This document shows, in pieces, positions 26,531 to 34,135 of a DNA stretch of 64,000 bases. This DNA is from Flavobacterium sufflavum (GTDB taxonomy: Bacteria > Bacteroidota > Bacteroidia > Flavobacteriales > Flavobacteriaceae). The DNA lies in assembly GCF_004016525.1 (NCBI RefSeq), contig NZ_SACJ01000002.1, positions 1 to 64,000 of the forward strand, given 5' to 3'. A program made the position numbers and the translations under genes. Position 1 is the first letter of the stretch. Each line of letters opens with the position of its first letter. Under the pieces are notes generated by a model. It did not search any database. It had not been told where the DNA came from and was given only the letters and a program-made list of their open reading frames with translations.

Positions 26531-26563
26531 AAACTCATAACTCATAACTCATAACTCACAACT
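26531..26563. repeat. TAACTCA heptamer array before pheS
   Basis: A second run of tandem TAACTCA units (three full, one variant TAACTCAC), the same unit as at 26101-26127. It ends just before the pheS -7 element. Confidence 0.75.
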
Positions 26564-26569
26564 TTTTCC

Positions 26570-26577
26570 TAAATTTG
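26570..26577 (+). promoter_or_regulatory. -7 promoter element (TAAATTTG) for pheS
   Basis: An exact TAnnTTTG match 17 nt before the pheS ATG, which implies a very short leader. The usual -33 position falls in the heptamer array and has no TTTG. Confidence 0.5.
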
Positions 26578-26593
26578 CCCTCTCAATTATTGG

Positions 26594-27619
26594 ATGAAAA
26601 TGATAGATAAGATAAAAGAATATATTGGTGAAGCTCAGGCTTTTTCAACACAAGACACTGCCGAATTAGAATCATTTAGAATTAAGTTTTTAGGAAGTAA
26701 AGGAATTCTAAAAGAATTTTTTGCCGAATTTAAAAATGTACCTAACGAACAAAAGAAGGAATTTGGTCAGGTAATTAACCTGCTTAAGACTTCTGCAGAA
26801 GAAAAAGTAAAATCAATCCAGGAAACTTTAGAAAGCAAGGAAGAATCTAAAGGGATTTATGGCGATTTGACCCGTGCTGCCGAACCGATAACTATAGGTT
26901 CCCGTCATCCTATTTCTATCGTGAAAAACCAAATTATAGATATCTTCTCAACCATTGGATTTAATGTTTCCGAAGGTCCGGAAATCGAGGATGATTGGCA
27001 TAATTTTACTGCCTTGAACCTGCCAGAATACCATCCGGCACGTGATATGCAGGATACTTTTTTCATCCAGACCAATCCTGATATTTTATTGCGTACCCAT
27101 ACTTCATCAGTTCAGGTGCGTTATATGGAGAATAATAAACCGCCTATCAGAACCATTTCTCCGGGACGTGTTTTTCGTAATGAAGCCGTTTCATCACGTT
27201 CACACTGTATTTTCCATCAGGTGGAAGGATTGTATATTGACAAAGACGTTTCTTTTGCCGATTTGAAACAAACGCTTTTGTATTTCACAAAAGAGATGTT
27301 TGGAAAGTCAAAAATCCGTTTGCGTCCTTCTTATTTCCCGTTTACGGAACCAAGTGCCGAAATTGATATTTATTGGGGATTAAAAACTGAAACCGATTAC
27401 AGAATTACTAAAGGAACAGGTTGGTTAGAAATTGGTGGTTGCGGAATGGTAGATCCTAATGTTTTGAAAAACTGTGGCATCAATCCTGACGAATACAACG
27501 GATTTGCTTTTGGAATGGGAGTAGAGCGTATTGCGATGTTGTTGTACCAAATTGGAGACATCCGTATGTTTTATGAAAACGATGTACGTTTCTTAGAGCA
27601 ATTCAAATCGATAATATAA
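26594..27619 (+). CDS. pheS: Phenylalanine--tRNA ligase alpha subunit
   Basis: A 341-residue class II synthetase subunit (339 if the second ATG at 26600 is used). The N-terminal coiled coil (1-85) binds tRNA. The catalytic core has motif 2 'PGRVFRNEAVSSRSHCIFHQ' with 'VEGLYIDKDV', the phenylalanine-site segment 'GTGWLEIGGCGMVDPNVLKN', and motif 3 'FAFGMGVERIAMLLYQIGDI'. Length matches bacterial PheS. pheT is not adjacent, which is common in Bacteroidota. Confidence 0.97.
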   Translation: MKMIDKIKEYIGEAQAFSTQDTAELESFRIKFLGSKGILKEFFAEFKNVPNEQKKEFGQVINLLKTSAEEKVKSIQETLESKEESKGIYGDLTRAAEPITIGSRHPISIVKNQIIDIFSTIGFNVSEGPEIEDDWHNFTALNLPEYHPARDMQDTFFIQTNPDILLRTHTSSVQVRYMENNKPPIRTISPGRVFRNEAVSSRSHCIFHQVEGLYIDKDVSFADLKQTLLYFTKEMFGKSKIRLRPSYFPFTEPSAEIDIYWGLKTETDYRITKGTGWLEIGGCGMVDPNVLKNCGINPDEYNGFAFGMGVERIAMLLYQIGDIRMFYENDVRFLEQFKSII

Positions 27620-27630
27620 TTTTAAAAAAG

Positions 27631-27688
27631 GTCCTTAGTCCCTAGTCCTTAGTGAAATATTTTTTGCTAAGGACTAGGGAGTAGGGAC
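27631..27688. repeat. Hairpin with heptamer arms (GTCCTTA units)
   Basis: The left arm (27631-27652) is three GTCCTTA-like units. The right arm (27667-27688) is its complement with two mismatches, and the loop is 14 nt. It follows pheS and may end its transcript. Related elements are at 35398-35460 and 40385-40476. Confidence 0.75.
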
Positions 27689-27702
27689 TCTTCACTTAAT
27701 AT

Positions 27703-28110
27703 ATGAAAGCTGATATTACAATCCCCGAAGTAGAAAACGTATTTATTGCTGCCGTTCAGGAATGGAGCGATGATTTTATGGAGAAAGTTTGGTACGCTTA
27801 TTTAGTAAACGACAGCGATTTTAACATTGAAAGTGCCATGGTGGTTTCTAAAGCTTTTGGAACTATCGATGGCGAAATGAAGAAAACCTCTATTTTGCGT
27901 CACGCTTTTGTGGAAGTTCCTGCTGTTTCAGTAGTGAAAATAGAAATGGTAGAGAAAAGTGTTTTAGCCTTGAATAACGAATTCATGCTGACTTTCTTCA
28001 TTGGAAACACTTTGTACGACAAGAAATTTATATTTAAAGCCAATTCAATTAACGAAAACAATACTGAAGAAGTGCCGATTCTGTTTGTAGATGGTGTGAT
28101 TGTTCGATAA
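27703..28110 (+). CDS. Conserved hypothetical protein
   Basis: A 135-residue soluble protein, not recognised. It starts 'MKADITIPEVENVFIAAVQE' and is predicted alpha-beta, with a regular run of strands ('TSILRHAFVEVPAVSVVKIE', 'EFMLTFFIGNTLYDKKFIFK', 'VPILFVDGVIVR'). There is no signal peptide, membrane helix or known motif. It follows pheS by 83 bp across a hairpin. Base composition is like its neighbours, so it looks like a core gene of the group. Confidence 0.7.
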   Translation: MKADITIPEVENVFIAAVQEWSDDFMEKVWYAYLVNDSDFNIESAMVVSKAFGTIDGEMKKTSILRHAFVEVPAVSVVKIEMVEKSVLALNNEFMLTFFIGNTLYDKKFIFKANSINENNTEEVPILFVDGVIVR

Positions 28111-28168
28111 GCTATTAGCTAAAAAAATATTGACCGCAAATTGCTTCGCCAATTCGCTATCGCTCGAG

Positions 28169-28203
28169 CCGCAGATTATAAATGTGAATCTGCGGTTTTT
28201 TTA
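28169..28203 (+). terminator. Terminator, CCGCAGATT/AATCTGCGG stem
   Basis: A 9-bp perfect stem (28169-28177 with 28187-28195) is followed by T7. A related hairpin is at 29737-29780, so the two frame the DUF2971/GIY-YIG segment. Confidence 0.85.
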
Positions 28204-28334
28204 TTTCATGTTTTGTAAGTATATTTTCTATATTTGGGTTGAAATAATTATACCATTGTCATCAAAACAAAATAGAAGACTTTGTTTTGACAAGTTATAA
28301 ACAAGTTAAATGCCTTATACTACATCCGAAACTC

Positions 28335-29174
28335 ATGAAATTTAAAGACGAACTTCAATTAGAATGGGCAATCGAAAATTATGAATATTTGCATCAATTT
28401 CGAGTTTTTGATACCGGAGTACAGCATTATACCTCGATAGCAAAGAATAATATTCAATTTTCACATCCAAAATATTTATATAAATTTTTTGACAATTCTG
28501 ATAATAGTCTAAACTCTTTATTGAATAATTATTTGTATTTCTCTAACCCAAATTATTTTAATGATCCATTCGATTGTCTTGTGAATCGTGAAAAGCAGAT
28601 TGTATCTAGTTCAATTGATATGGAGAAAGCTAAAATTGAAAGAGATAATCTTGGAGTATGTTGTTTTAGTTTAATAAACAATAATCCATTAATGTGGGGG
28701 CATTACACAAATAGATATAAAGGTTTTTGTGTGAAGTTTAATTCTGAATCTCTAGTAAAAAAAGATTCAGAATTAATGACACATGTATCATATTTAAAAA
28801 ATTATGAACCTCATAATTCAAATTTACAAGAATGTATTAAAAGGCTAAAAGCAAAAAAATTAGATAAACAATATGAAAATGGGCTACATAAACTTTTAAT
28901 AATGCAGTTTGAGTATTCTTGGAAATATTATGACTGGAAATATGAACAAGAATATAGAGCTATAACACTTTCTGCTAATTCGTTTAATAGGAAATCTGAA
29001 TTCGATAAAAAGCATTTAGAAGAAGTTTATATCGGGTATAAAATGAAAACTGATTGTCCGAATTATTATAGTTTACTAATGGATATTTTAAAAAACCATT
29101 ATGAACATACAAAGATTTTTGAAGTTTTACCACACGCATTAGTTGTTGAATTAAAATTTAATCCACTTAAATAA
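28335..29174 (+). CDS. DUF2971 protein
   Basis: A 279-residue protein starting at the ATG at 28335 (MKFKDELQLEW); an upstream TTG at 28287 is less plausible. DUF2971 features are visible: 'LYKFFDNSDNSLNSLLNNYL' with 'YFSNPNYFNDPFDC', then 'GVCCFSLINNNPLMWGHYTN' followed by 'RYKGFCVKF', and 'YEQEYRAITL' near the end. The family is common in accessory and defence-type regions but has no proven function. Its DNA is more A/T-rich than the neighbouring core genes, in keeping with acquisition. Confidence 0.88.
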   Translation: MKFKDELQLEWAIENYEYLHQFRVFDTGVQHYTSIAKNNIQFSHPKYLYKFFDNSDNSLNSLLNNYLYFSNPNYFNDPFDCLVNREKQIVSSSIDMEKAKIERDNLGVCCFSLINNNPLMWGHYTNRYKGFCVKFNSESLVKKDSELMTHVSYLKNYEPHNSNLQECIKRLKAKKLDKQYENGLHKLLIMQFEYSWKYYDWKYEQEYRAITLSANSFNRKSEFDKKHLEEVYIGYKMKTDCPNYYSLLMDILKNHYEHTKIFEVLPHALVVELKFNPLK

Positions 29175-29262
29175 TAGACTACTAAATTATAGTTAGTATA
29201 GTCCTGAGGATTTGGGATGTATTCTGTATCTGTAAAGATTGTCAAAAGAAGCTAGTGAATAC

Positions 29263-29295
29263 ACAAACTTGTCATTCCGACGAAGGAGGAATCTC
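29263..29295 (+). repeat. Left 33-bp inverted repeat
   Basis: Begins ACAAACTTGTCATTCCGACG and continues through GAGGAATCTC. It is identical, without mismatch, to the complement of 29651-29683. Confidence 0.95.
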
Positions 29296-29323
29296 CGCAA
29301 AGTAATTAACCCAAAGTTGAGCT

Positions 29324-29638
29324 ATGCAATTTCAAGAAGGTTATCATACATATTACATTTACATCATTACCAATAAAGCGAAAACGGTTTTATACACAGG
29401 TGTGACTAATCATCTAAAAATTAGATTGCAACAGCATAAAGACAATATAGAACAAAGGAATAAAACTTTTGCTTCAAAATATCAGGTGTGTTATTTATTG
29501 TATTTTGAAAAGTTTACTTGGATTCAGGAAGCAATAGCCAGAGAAAAAGAGATTAAGGGTTGGCGCAGGGAGAAAAAGATGGATTTAATTAAAACTATCA
29601 ATCCTGATTTAGAATTTCTTAATTATTTGTTCGAATAA
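29324..29638 (+). CDS. Single-domain GIY-YIG nuclease
   Basis: A 104-residue protein that is all one GIY-YIG domain of the small COG2827/UPF0213 kind. The GIY half is 'YYIYIITNK' (10-18), the YIG half is 'LYTGVTNHL' (23-31), R34 follows in 'LKIRLQQHK', and the catalytic Glu lies in 'AREKEIKGWRREKKMDLI'. The last motif is 'INPDLEF'. There is no DNA-binding extension, unlike homing endonucleases. The gene is enclosed by perfect inverted repeats. It should cut DNA, perhaps at the repeats themselves (inference). Confidence 0.93.
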   Translation: MQFQEGYHTYYIYIITNKAKTVLYTGVTNHLKIRLQQHKDNIEQRNKTFASKYQVCYLLYFEKFTWIQEAIAREKEIKGWRREKKMDLIKTINPDLEFLNYLFE

Positions 29639-29650
29639 ACCTAGATTGAA

Positions 29651-29683
29651 GAGATTCCTCCTTCGTCGGAATGACAAGTTTGT
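29651..29683 (-). repeat. Right 33-bp inverted repeat
   Basis: Begins GAGATTCCTCCTTCGTCGGA. It is the exact complement of 29263-29295 and starts 12 bp after the nuclease stop codon. Confidence 0.95.
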
Positions 29684-29736
29684 AGATTAGCTGTTATGAG
29701 TAGTAATAAAGTTCGTCTGCAAATACATAAAATAAA

Positions 29737-29780
29737 ACCGCAAATTCAGATTTATAATCTGTGAATCTGCGGTCTTTTTT
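29737..29780. terminator. Bidirectional terminator beyond gpsA
   Basis: ACCGCAAATTCAGATT pairs with AATCTGTGAATCTGCGGT across a short loop, with T-runs on both strands. It lies just after the gpsA stop on the minus strand and resembles the hairpin at 28169-28203. Confidence 0.8.
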
Positions 29781-29797
29781 ATCTAAACAGGATTAAA

Positions 29798-30793
29798 CTA
29801 ATCCAGTTTTTCAGTCAGTTTTTTAAATACGGTTTTGGCATTTTTACCTTCGTATAAAATTTCATGAACGGCGTCTATAATTGGCGTTTTGGCACCATAG
29901 CCTTGGTTGAGTTTGTAAGCGCTTTTAGCGGCATAGTAACCTTCGGCAACCATGCTCATTTCCATCTTGGCACTTTTTACGGTGTAGCCTTTCCCAATCA
30001 TGTTTCCGAACATTCTATTTCTTGAAAAAACCGAATATCCTGTAACCAACAAATCGCCCAAATAAGCCGAATCATTGATGTTTCGTTTCATCTTGTGTAC
30101 TTTTCGAATGAATTTCTTCATTTCGCGAATGGCATTACTCATCAAAACCGATTGGAAGTTATCGCCATAGCCTAAACCATGAGCAATTCCTGCTGCAATA
30201 GCATAGATGTTTTTAAGCATGGCAGCATATTCGGTGCCAATAATATCATCGGTAATTTTAGTTTTGATGTAATTTCCAGCCAGATTTTTAGCTACATTCT
30301 TGGCTTTTTCAGCATCGCCACAAGCAATAGTCAGATAAGACAAACGCTCTAAAGCAACTTCTTCGGCGTGGCAAGGTCCGGTAATTACGCCAATATTGTA
30401 ATAAGGAATGTCGTATTGAAAATGAAAATGCTCCCCCACAATCAAACTCGTTTCGGGAACAATACCTTTTATGGCTGAGAAGATGATTTTATCTTTAAGG
30501 GAAACGGTTAATTTTTGTAATTCGGCATCTAAAAAAGCCGAAGGAATGGCAAAAATAACATAGTCAGCATAAGCAACAGCTTCGTTGATGTCATTAGTAA
30601 GTTTTAGCTTTTTGGTGTCAAACTCAACAGAGCTAATGTAGTTTGGGTTGTGTTTATGCGCTTTTATATGCTCAATTGCCGATTCATTACGCATATACCA
30701 TGAAACTTCAGAAAGATTGACGCAGAGCATTTTTGTAATGGCTGTTGCCCAGCTTCCACCACCAATTACTGCGAACTTTATATTTTGACTCAT
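29798..30793 (-). CDS. gpsA: Glycerol-3-phosphate dehydrogenase [NAD(P)+]
   Basis: A 331-residue cytosolic enzyme that reduces dihydroxyacetone phosphate to sn-glycerol 3-phosphate for phospholipid synthesis. It has the Rossmann motif 'GGGSWATAI' (10-18), 'FAIPSAFL' after the fourth strand, catalytic Lys in 'SAIKGI' and in 'MLKNIYAIAAGIAHGLGYGD', and 'NAIREM' near the substrate site. Length fits bacterial GpsA. The gene stands alone on the minus strand. Confidence 0.96.
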   Translation of the reverse strand: MSQNIKFAVIGGGSWATAITKMLCVNLSEVSWYMRNESAIEHIKAHKHNPNYISSVEFDTKKLKLTNDINEAVAYADYVIFAIPSAFLDAELQKLTVSLKDKIIFSAIKGIVPETSLIVGEHFHFQYDIPYYNIGVITGPCHAEEVALERLSYLTIACGDAEKAKNVAKNLAGNYIKTKITDDIIGTEYAAMLKNIYAIAAGIAHGLGYGDNFQSVLMSNAIREMKKFIRKVHKMKRNINDSAYLGDLLVTGYSVFSRNRMFGNMIGKGYTVKSAKMEMSMVAEGYYAAKSAYKLNQGYGAKTPIIDAVHEILYEGKNAKTVFKKLTEKLD

Positions 30794-30809
30794 CTTTTTA
30801 TAGTTTAAT

Positions 30810-30817
30810 CAAAAGTA
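30810..30817 (-). promoter_or_regulatory. -7 promoter element (TACTTTTG) for gpsA
   Basis: A TAnnTTTG match on the minus strand 17 nt before the gpsA start, giving a short leader. Confidence 0.45.
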
Positions 30818-31012
30818 CTTAAAAATGTAGTAATGAAGCAAGACTTATCGTTTGGAATTGGGTTTTAGTTTATTGGAAGAATAATATGTTTTTATTTTTT
30901 TTTCTATCAGCATACAATAAAAAGAAGTTTGTTTTCGTTGTAAGTTTCTGTATATAAATAATTTGTGTTTAGTGTAATGTTAGTATTAGTTAATTTAGTT
31001 TTGGTGTTATTT

Positions 31013-31048
31013 AAAAGGCGTCTAAGAAATTTCGAAGACGCCTTTTTT
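31013..31048 (-). terminator. Terminator of the DJ-1/alcohol-dehydrogenase operon
   Basis: AAAAGGCGTCT pairs perfectly with AGACGCCTTTT over 11 bp, with T/A runs on both sides. It lies 24 bp after the dehydrogenase stop. Confidence 0.85.
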
Positions 31049-31071
31049 GTTGATTTAGAAATAAGTAAGAA

Positions 31072-32229
31072 TTAGTAACTTAATTCTACAATTGCTTTTA
31101 GTTTTTCCAAAGTAATATTTTGTTTTTCTCCCATAGCTTTCCAGCCTCTTTCATCAAAACGGTTCACGATAAAATCAGCAGTCTTGTTGTAGTTATCCGT
31201 GTATTGGGACAATTTAGTGTCTATTCCCATCGTGTGGAAAAATGCGACTGTTTTGTTGATGGCTTCATTAGCAATTTCGTCATCAGTTCCCGATAAATTA
31301 AAGATACGTTTTCCGTATTGGGCTAATTTTTCTTTTTTGGTTTCAAATATAACGCGGTATAAATTAGGTCCAATAATAGCCAATGTTCTCGCATGGTCAA
31401 TTCCGTATAAAGCTGTTAATTCGTGACCAATCATATGCGTTGCCCAGTCAGTTGGAACTCCTTTTGCGATTAATCCGTTTAAAGCCATCGTACAACTCCA
31501 CATAAAATTAGAAGCCAACGCATAATCGGCAGGATTCTCTACTACTTTTGGTCCCACTTCGATTAAGGTTTGCAAAATTCCTTCGGCAATTCGGTCTTGT
31601 AAATAACCTTCATGTGGATAGGTTAAATATTGTTCCATTACGTGAGTAAAAGCATCAACAACTCCGTTTTGCAATTGTCTTTTTGGTAAAGATTCAATTA
31701 CCGTTGGATCACAAATGGAGAATTGCGGAAATAAAGCGCTTCCGCCAGAGGCTAATTTCTCCTGAGTCGCTTTAATCGTTACCACATATCCCGAATTCAT
31801 TTCGCTTCCCGTTGCCGGAAGTGTTAGAATTGTTCCAAATGGCATCGCATTTTCTTTTATTAAAATATGTTTTTGAAGAATATCAATTGGATTACCTTCA
31901 TAATGTACGGCAGCCGAAATGAATTTAACGCCGTCAATTACCGAACCGCCGCCTACAGCAAGGATGAAATCTATTTTTTCTGCTTTTATAATTTCAACCG
32001 CTTTCATCAAAGTTTCAAAATGCGGATTCGGTTCAATTCCGCCAAATTCTACTATTTCAAATCCTTTAAGATTCTCAATTACTTGTTGGTGAATTCCATT
32101 TTTAAAAATGCTTCCGCCTCCATAAGCCAATAAAATTTTGGCAGCTTTCGGAACTAATTCTGATAGTTTATTTATTTGTCCTTTCCCGAAAACCAGTTTC
32201 GTAGGATTGTATAATTCGAAGTTTAACAT
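31072..32229 (-). CDS. Iron-containing alcohol dehydrogenase, YqhD-like
   Basis: A 385-residue group III alcohol dehydrogenase. It has 'VGGGSVIDGVKFI' at ~95-107 (NAD(P)H binding), 'LPATGSEMNSGYV', and the metal ligands in 'VVDAFTHVMEQYL' (Asp and His) and 'GHELTALYGIDHARTLAI' (two His). The start 'MLNFELYNPTKLVFGKGQI' is typical. YqhD-type enzymes use NADPH to reduce toxic aldehydes such as methylglyoxal, acrolein or furfural. It follows the DJ-1-type gene by a single base, so the two are co-translated. Confidence 0.92.
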   Translation of the reverse strand: MLNFELYNPTKLVFGKGQINKLSELVPKAAKILLAYGGGSIFKNGIHQQVIENLKGFEIVEFGGIEPNPHFETLMKAVEIIKAEKIDFILAVGGGSVIDGVKFISAAVHYEGNPIDILQKHILIKENAMPFGTILTLPATGSEMNSGYVVTIKATQEKLASGGSALFPQFSICDPTVIESLPKRQLQNGVVDAFTHVMEQYLTYPHEGYLQDRIAEGILQTLIEVGPKVVENPADYALASNFMWSCTMALNGLIAKGVPTDWATHMIGHELTALYGIDHARTLAIIGPNLYRVIFETKKEKLAQYGKRIFNLSGTDDEIANEAINKTVAFFHTMGIDTKLSQYTDNYNKTADFIVNRFDERGWKAMGEKQNITLEKLKAIVELSY

Positions 32230-32230
32230 C

Positions 32231-32995
32231 TTATTTTTTAGTGTTTAATTGTTCTAATAATTTTTGTGCTACTAGTTTAGATGAGGCTGGATTTTGTCCT
32301 GTAATTAATATGCCATCTTCAACGGCATAAGGTTGCCAGTTTTCGGTTTTAGAATAAATACCACCATTGGCTTGAAGTACCTCTTCTAATAAAAACGGAA
32401 CTACATTAGTCAGTCCTACCGCAGCTTCTTCAGTGTTTGAAAATCCGGTTACTTTTTTCCCTTTTACTAAATATTCGTCTTTTATTTTTACGTCTTTTAA
32501 TACTGCTGGTGCGTGACAAACAAAGGCAATAGGTTTATTGTTGTTGTAGAAAGATTCAATCAATGTAATCGAATTTCTGTCTTTGGTTAAGTCCCATAAT
32601 GGGCCGTGTCCGCCAGGATAAAAAACGGCATCATAATCGGCTTCTTTAACATGAGCTAATTTTAACGTGTGTTTTAGTTTAGCCAATAATTCAGTGTCGG
32701 CATCAAATCTTTTGGTGTCTTCGGTGGCTGATGCAGGATCAGCACTTTTTGGGTCAATTGGAGGTTGTCCGCCCAGAGGAGTGGCAATGTCAATTTGGAT
32801 TCCCTTGTCGGCTAATTCATAATAAGGTGCAGCCAATTCTTCTGTCCAAAATCCTGTTTTTTCTCCTGTATTTCCCAGTTTATCGTGACTGGTAACTACA
32901 AATAATACTTTTTTCATAGGTGTTTTATTTTGTGCTGTTGCAGTAAAAGAAGCTACAGCTGAGATTATAATGCTGAATAATTTAAATTTTTTCAT
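32231..32995 (-). CDS. Exported DJ-1/PfpI family protein (glyoxalase III-like)
   Basis: A 254-residue protein of the Hsp31-like DJ-1/PfpI group, which convert methylglyoxal to lactate without cofactor. C160 sits in the nucleophile elbow 'IAFVCHAPAVL' with H161 next to it, and E52/E53 follow 'GFW' in the usual acidic position. Unusually it has an N-terminal signal peptide (residues 1-21, ending TAQ), so it should act in the periplasm. An internal ATG at codon 27 could yield a cytosolic form. It is the first gene of a two-gene operon, divergent from the LysR gene. Confidence 0.88.
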   Translation of the reverse strand: MKKFKLFSIIISAVASFTATAQNKTPMKKVLFVVTSHDKLGNTGEKTGFWTEELAAPYYELADKGIQIDIATPLGGQPPIDPKSADPASATEDTKRFDADTELLAKLKHTLKLAHVKEADYDAVFYPGGHGPLWDLTKDRNSITLIESFYNNNKPIAFVCHAPAVLKDVKIKDEYLVKGKKVTGFSNTEEAAVGLTNVVPFLLEEVLQANGGIYSKTENWQPYAVEDGILITGQNPASSKLVAQKLLEQLNTKK

Positions 32996-33019
32996 AGTTG
33001 ATTTTTTTTTTTGTTGTTA

Positions 33020-33027
33020 CAAATTTA
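33020..33027 (-). promoter_or_regulatory. -7 promoter element (TAAATTTG) for the DJ-1/ADH operon
   Basis: An exact TAnnTTTG match on the minus strand, 25 nt before the DJ-1 start, inside the 93-bp divergent spacer shared with the LysR gene. Confidence 0.55.
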
Positions 33028-33069
33028 GGACAGATATGTTATTAGTAAAAATAATTTAAATTATGTTTG

Positions 33070-33089
33070 TGATAAATATATTTATATCA
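33070..33089. promoter_or_regulatory. Imperfect palindrome at the lysR start, possible operator
   Basis: TGATAAATATATTTATATCA reads as its own complement at 8 of 10 base pairs and touches the lysR ATG. It includes a T-N11-A type pattern, as expected for LysR autoregulation. Confidence 0.4.
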
Positions 33090-33985
33090 TGGTGAATTTA
33101 GAATGGTATCGAACGTTTAAATCGGTATATAAAAACGGAAATTTTTCATTGGCAGCCAAAGAACTATTTATCAGTCAGCCAGCGGTGAGTCAGCAAATTT
33201 CTATGTTGGAAGCCCATGTGGGTTATAAATTATTCAATAGAAAATCGAAAGGAGTTGAACCAACAGAATACGCTAAGTTACTCAATAACTTGATTATAGA
33301 AGCTTTAGATCGTTTAGAAAATGTAGAAAATGGTTTCCGTTCTAAAGCTTTTGATGCCAATCGTTTAATTACGGTAGGAATCTCGAAACATTTGTTTAGC
33401 AGTATGGCCAGTCTTTTGATTTCAAAATTCGATTATATTGATTTTAGTTTTCAGGAAAATGATGCGCTTTTCGAATTGGTAAATGCTAAAAAGATTGATT
33501 TTGCTATTGTAACCAAAAAGTATGACACCTTTGATACCTTGCAAAAAAAGTTGGGTGACATTAGGCAAATCATCGTAAGTTCAAAAAACATTGATGCTAC
33601 AAAGCTGCAATCGGACATCAAGAATAGCGATTATAACGCCATTGAAAATTGGCTAAATGACCAAAAATGGTACAGTCATGATTCCGGAATTCCTCATATA
33701 AAATTGTTTTGGTTGCATGTTTTCAATAAAAAAAGACCTTCAATGGTTTCTAATTACATCATTCCATCAGAGTCCGAAATGCTGGATGTACTTTCTAAGA
33801 ATTCAGGTGTAGCGGTGACTTGGAATGTAAATGCCAAATCTTTTATTCGAAATGAAAAATTGCAATTGCTATGGGAAACAAATCAAATGCCTGAAACTTC
33901 AGTGTATCTTTTGTCAGCTAAAAATACGGGTTTTAATTTGGCCACTCAGGAAATCGAAGAAGAGTTGAAAAAAGTTTTGAGTTAG
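33089..33985 (+). CDS. LysR-family transcriptional regulator
   Basis: A 298-residue LysR regulator. The winged HTH is at the N terminus: 'FKSVYKNGNFSLAAKELFIS' then 'QPAVSQQISMLEAHVGYKLF'. The linker helix follows, then a periplasmic-binding-like effector domain (about 90-298). It is divergent from the DJ-1/alcohol-dehydrogenase operon with only 93 bp between starts, the usual arrangement for a LysR protein that controls its neighbour. An aldehyde or electrophile as inducer is inference from the target genes. Confidence 0.93.
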   Translation: MVNLEWYRTFKSVYKNGNFSLAAKELFISQPAVSQQISMLEAHVGYKLFNRKSKGVEPTEYAKLLNNLIIEALDRLENVENGFRSKAFDANRLITVGISKHLFSSMASLLISKFDYIDFSFQENDALFELVNAKKIDFAIVTKKYDTFDTLQKKLGDIRQIIVSSKNIDATKLQSDIKNSDYNAIENWLNDQKWYSHDSGIPHIKLFWLHVFNKKRPSMVSNYIIPSESEMLDVLSKNSGVAVTWNVNAKSFIRNEKLQLLWETNQMPETSVYLLSAKNTGFNLATQEIEEELKKVLS

Positions 33986-34135
33986 TTAGACAATTTATTT
34001 CACATAAACCATCATCGTTTAATTCCTAAATACTTATATGATCTTATTTTTAAAACAATATAAATTATAAGCAAGAGATAAGATAAAGCCAAAAACTTAT
34101 ATGACTTATATGGTTTTAAAAATTGAAGTTATGAT

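Larger units (their letters stand above)
29263..29683 (+). mobile_element. Candidate minimal mobile element: GIY-YIG gene inside 33-bp inverted repeats
   Basis: Positions 29263-29295 and 29651-29683 are exact reverse complements over 33 bp. Everything between is one nuclease gene: 28 bp from the left repeat to its ATG and 12 bp from its stop to the right repeat. No transposase and no obvious target-site duplication are visible. The repeat core CATTCCGACGAAGGAGGAAT is, to my knowledge, frequent in Bacteroidota spacers. Mobility is an inference from this arrangement. Confidence 0.65.

Noticed and set aside
26101..26563. TAACTCA arrays considered as a CRISPR array
   Set aside because: The units are 7 nt, directly tandem and without spacers. 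No cas gene is near.
28100..28300. 66-residue plus-strand frame after the 27703-28110 gene
   Set aside because: It runs through a terminator hairpin and low-complexity spacer and has no recognisable protein features.
29324..29638. GIY-YIG gene considered as a homing endonuclease in an intron or intein
   Set aside because: It interrupts no gene and lacks any DNA-binding extension or intron-like structure. The flanking perfect inverted repeats fit a small independent element better.
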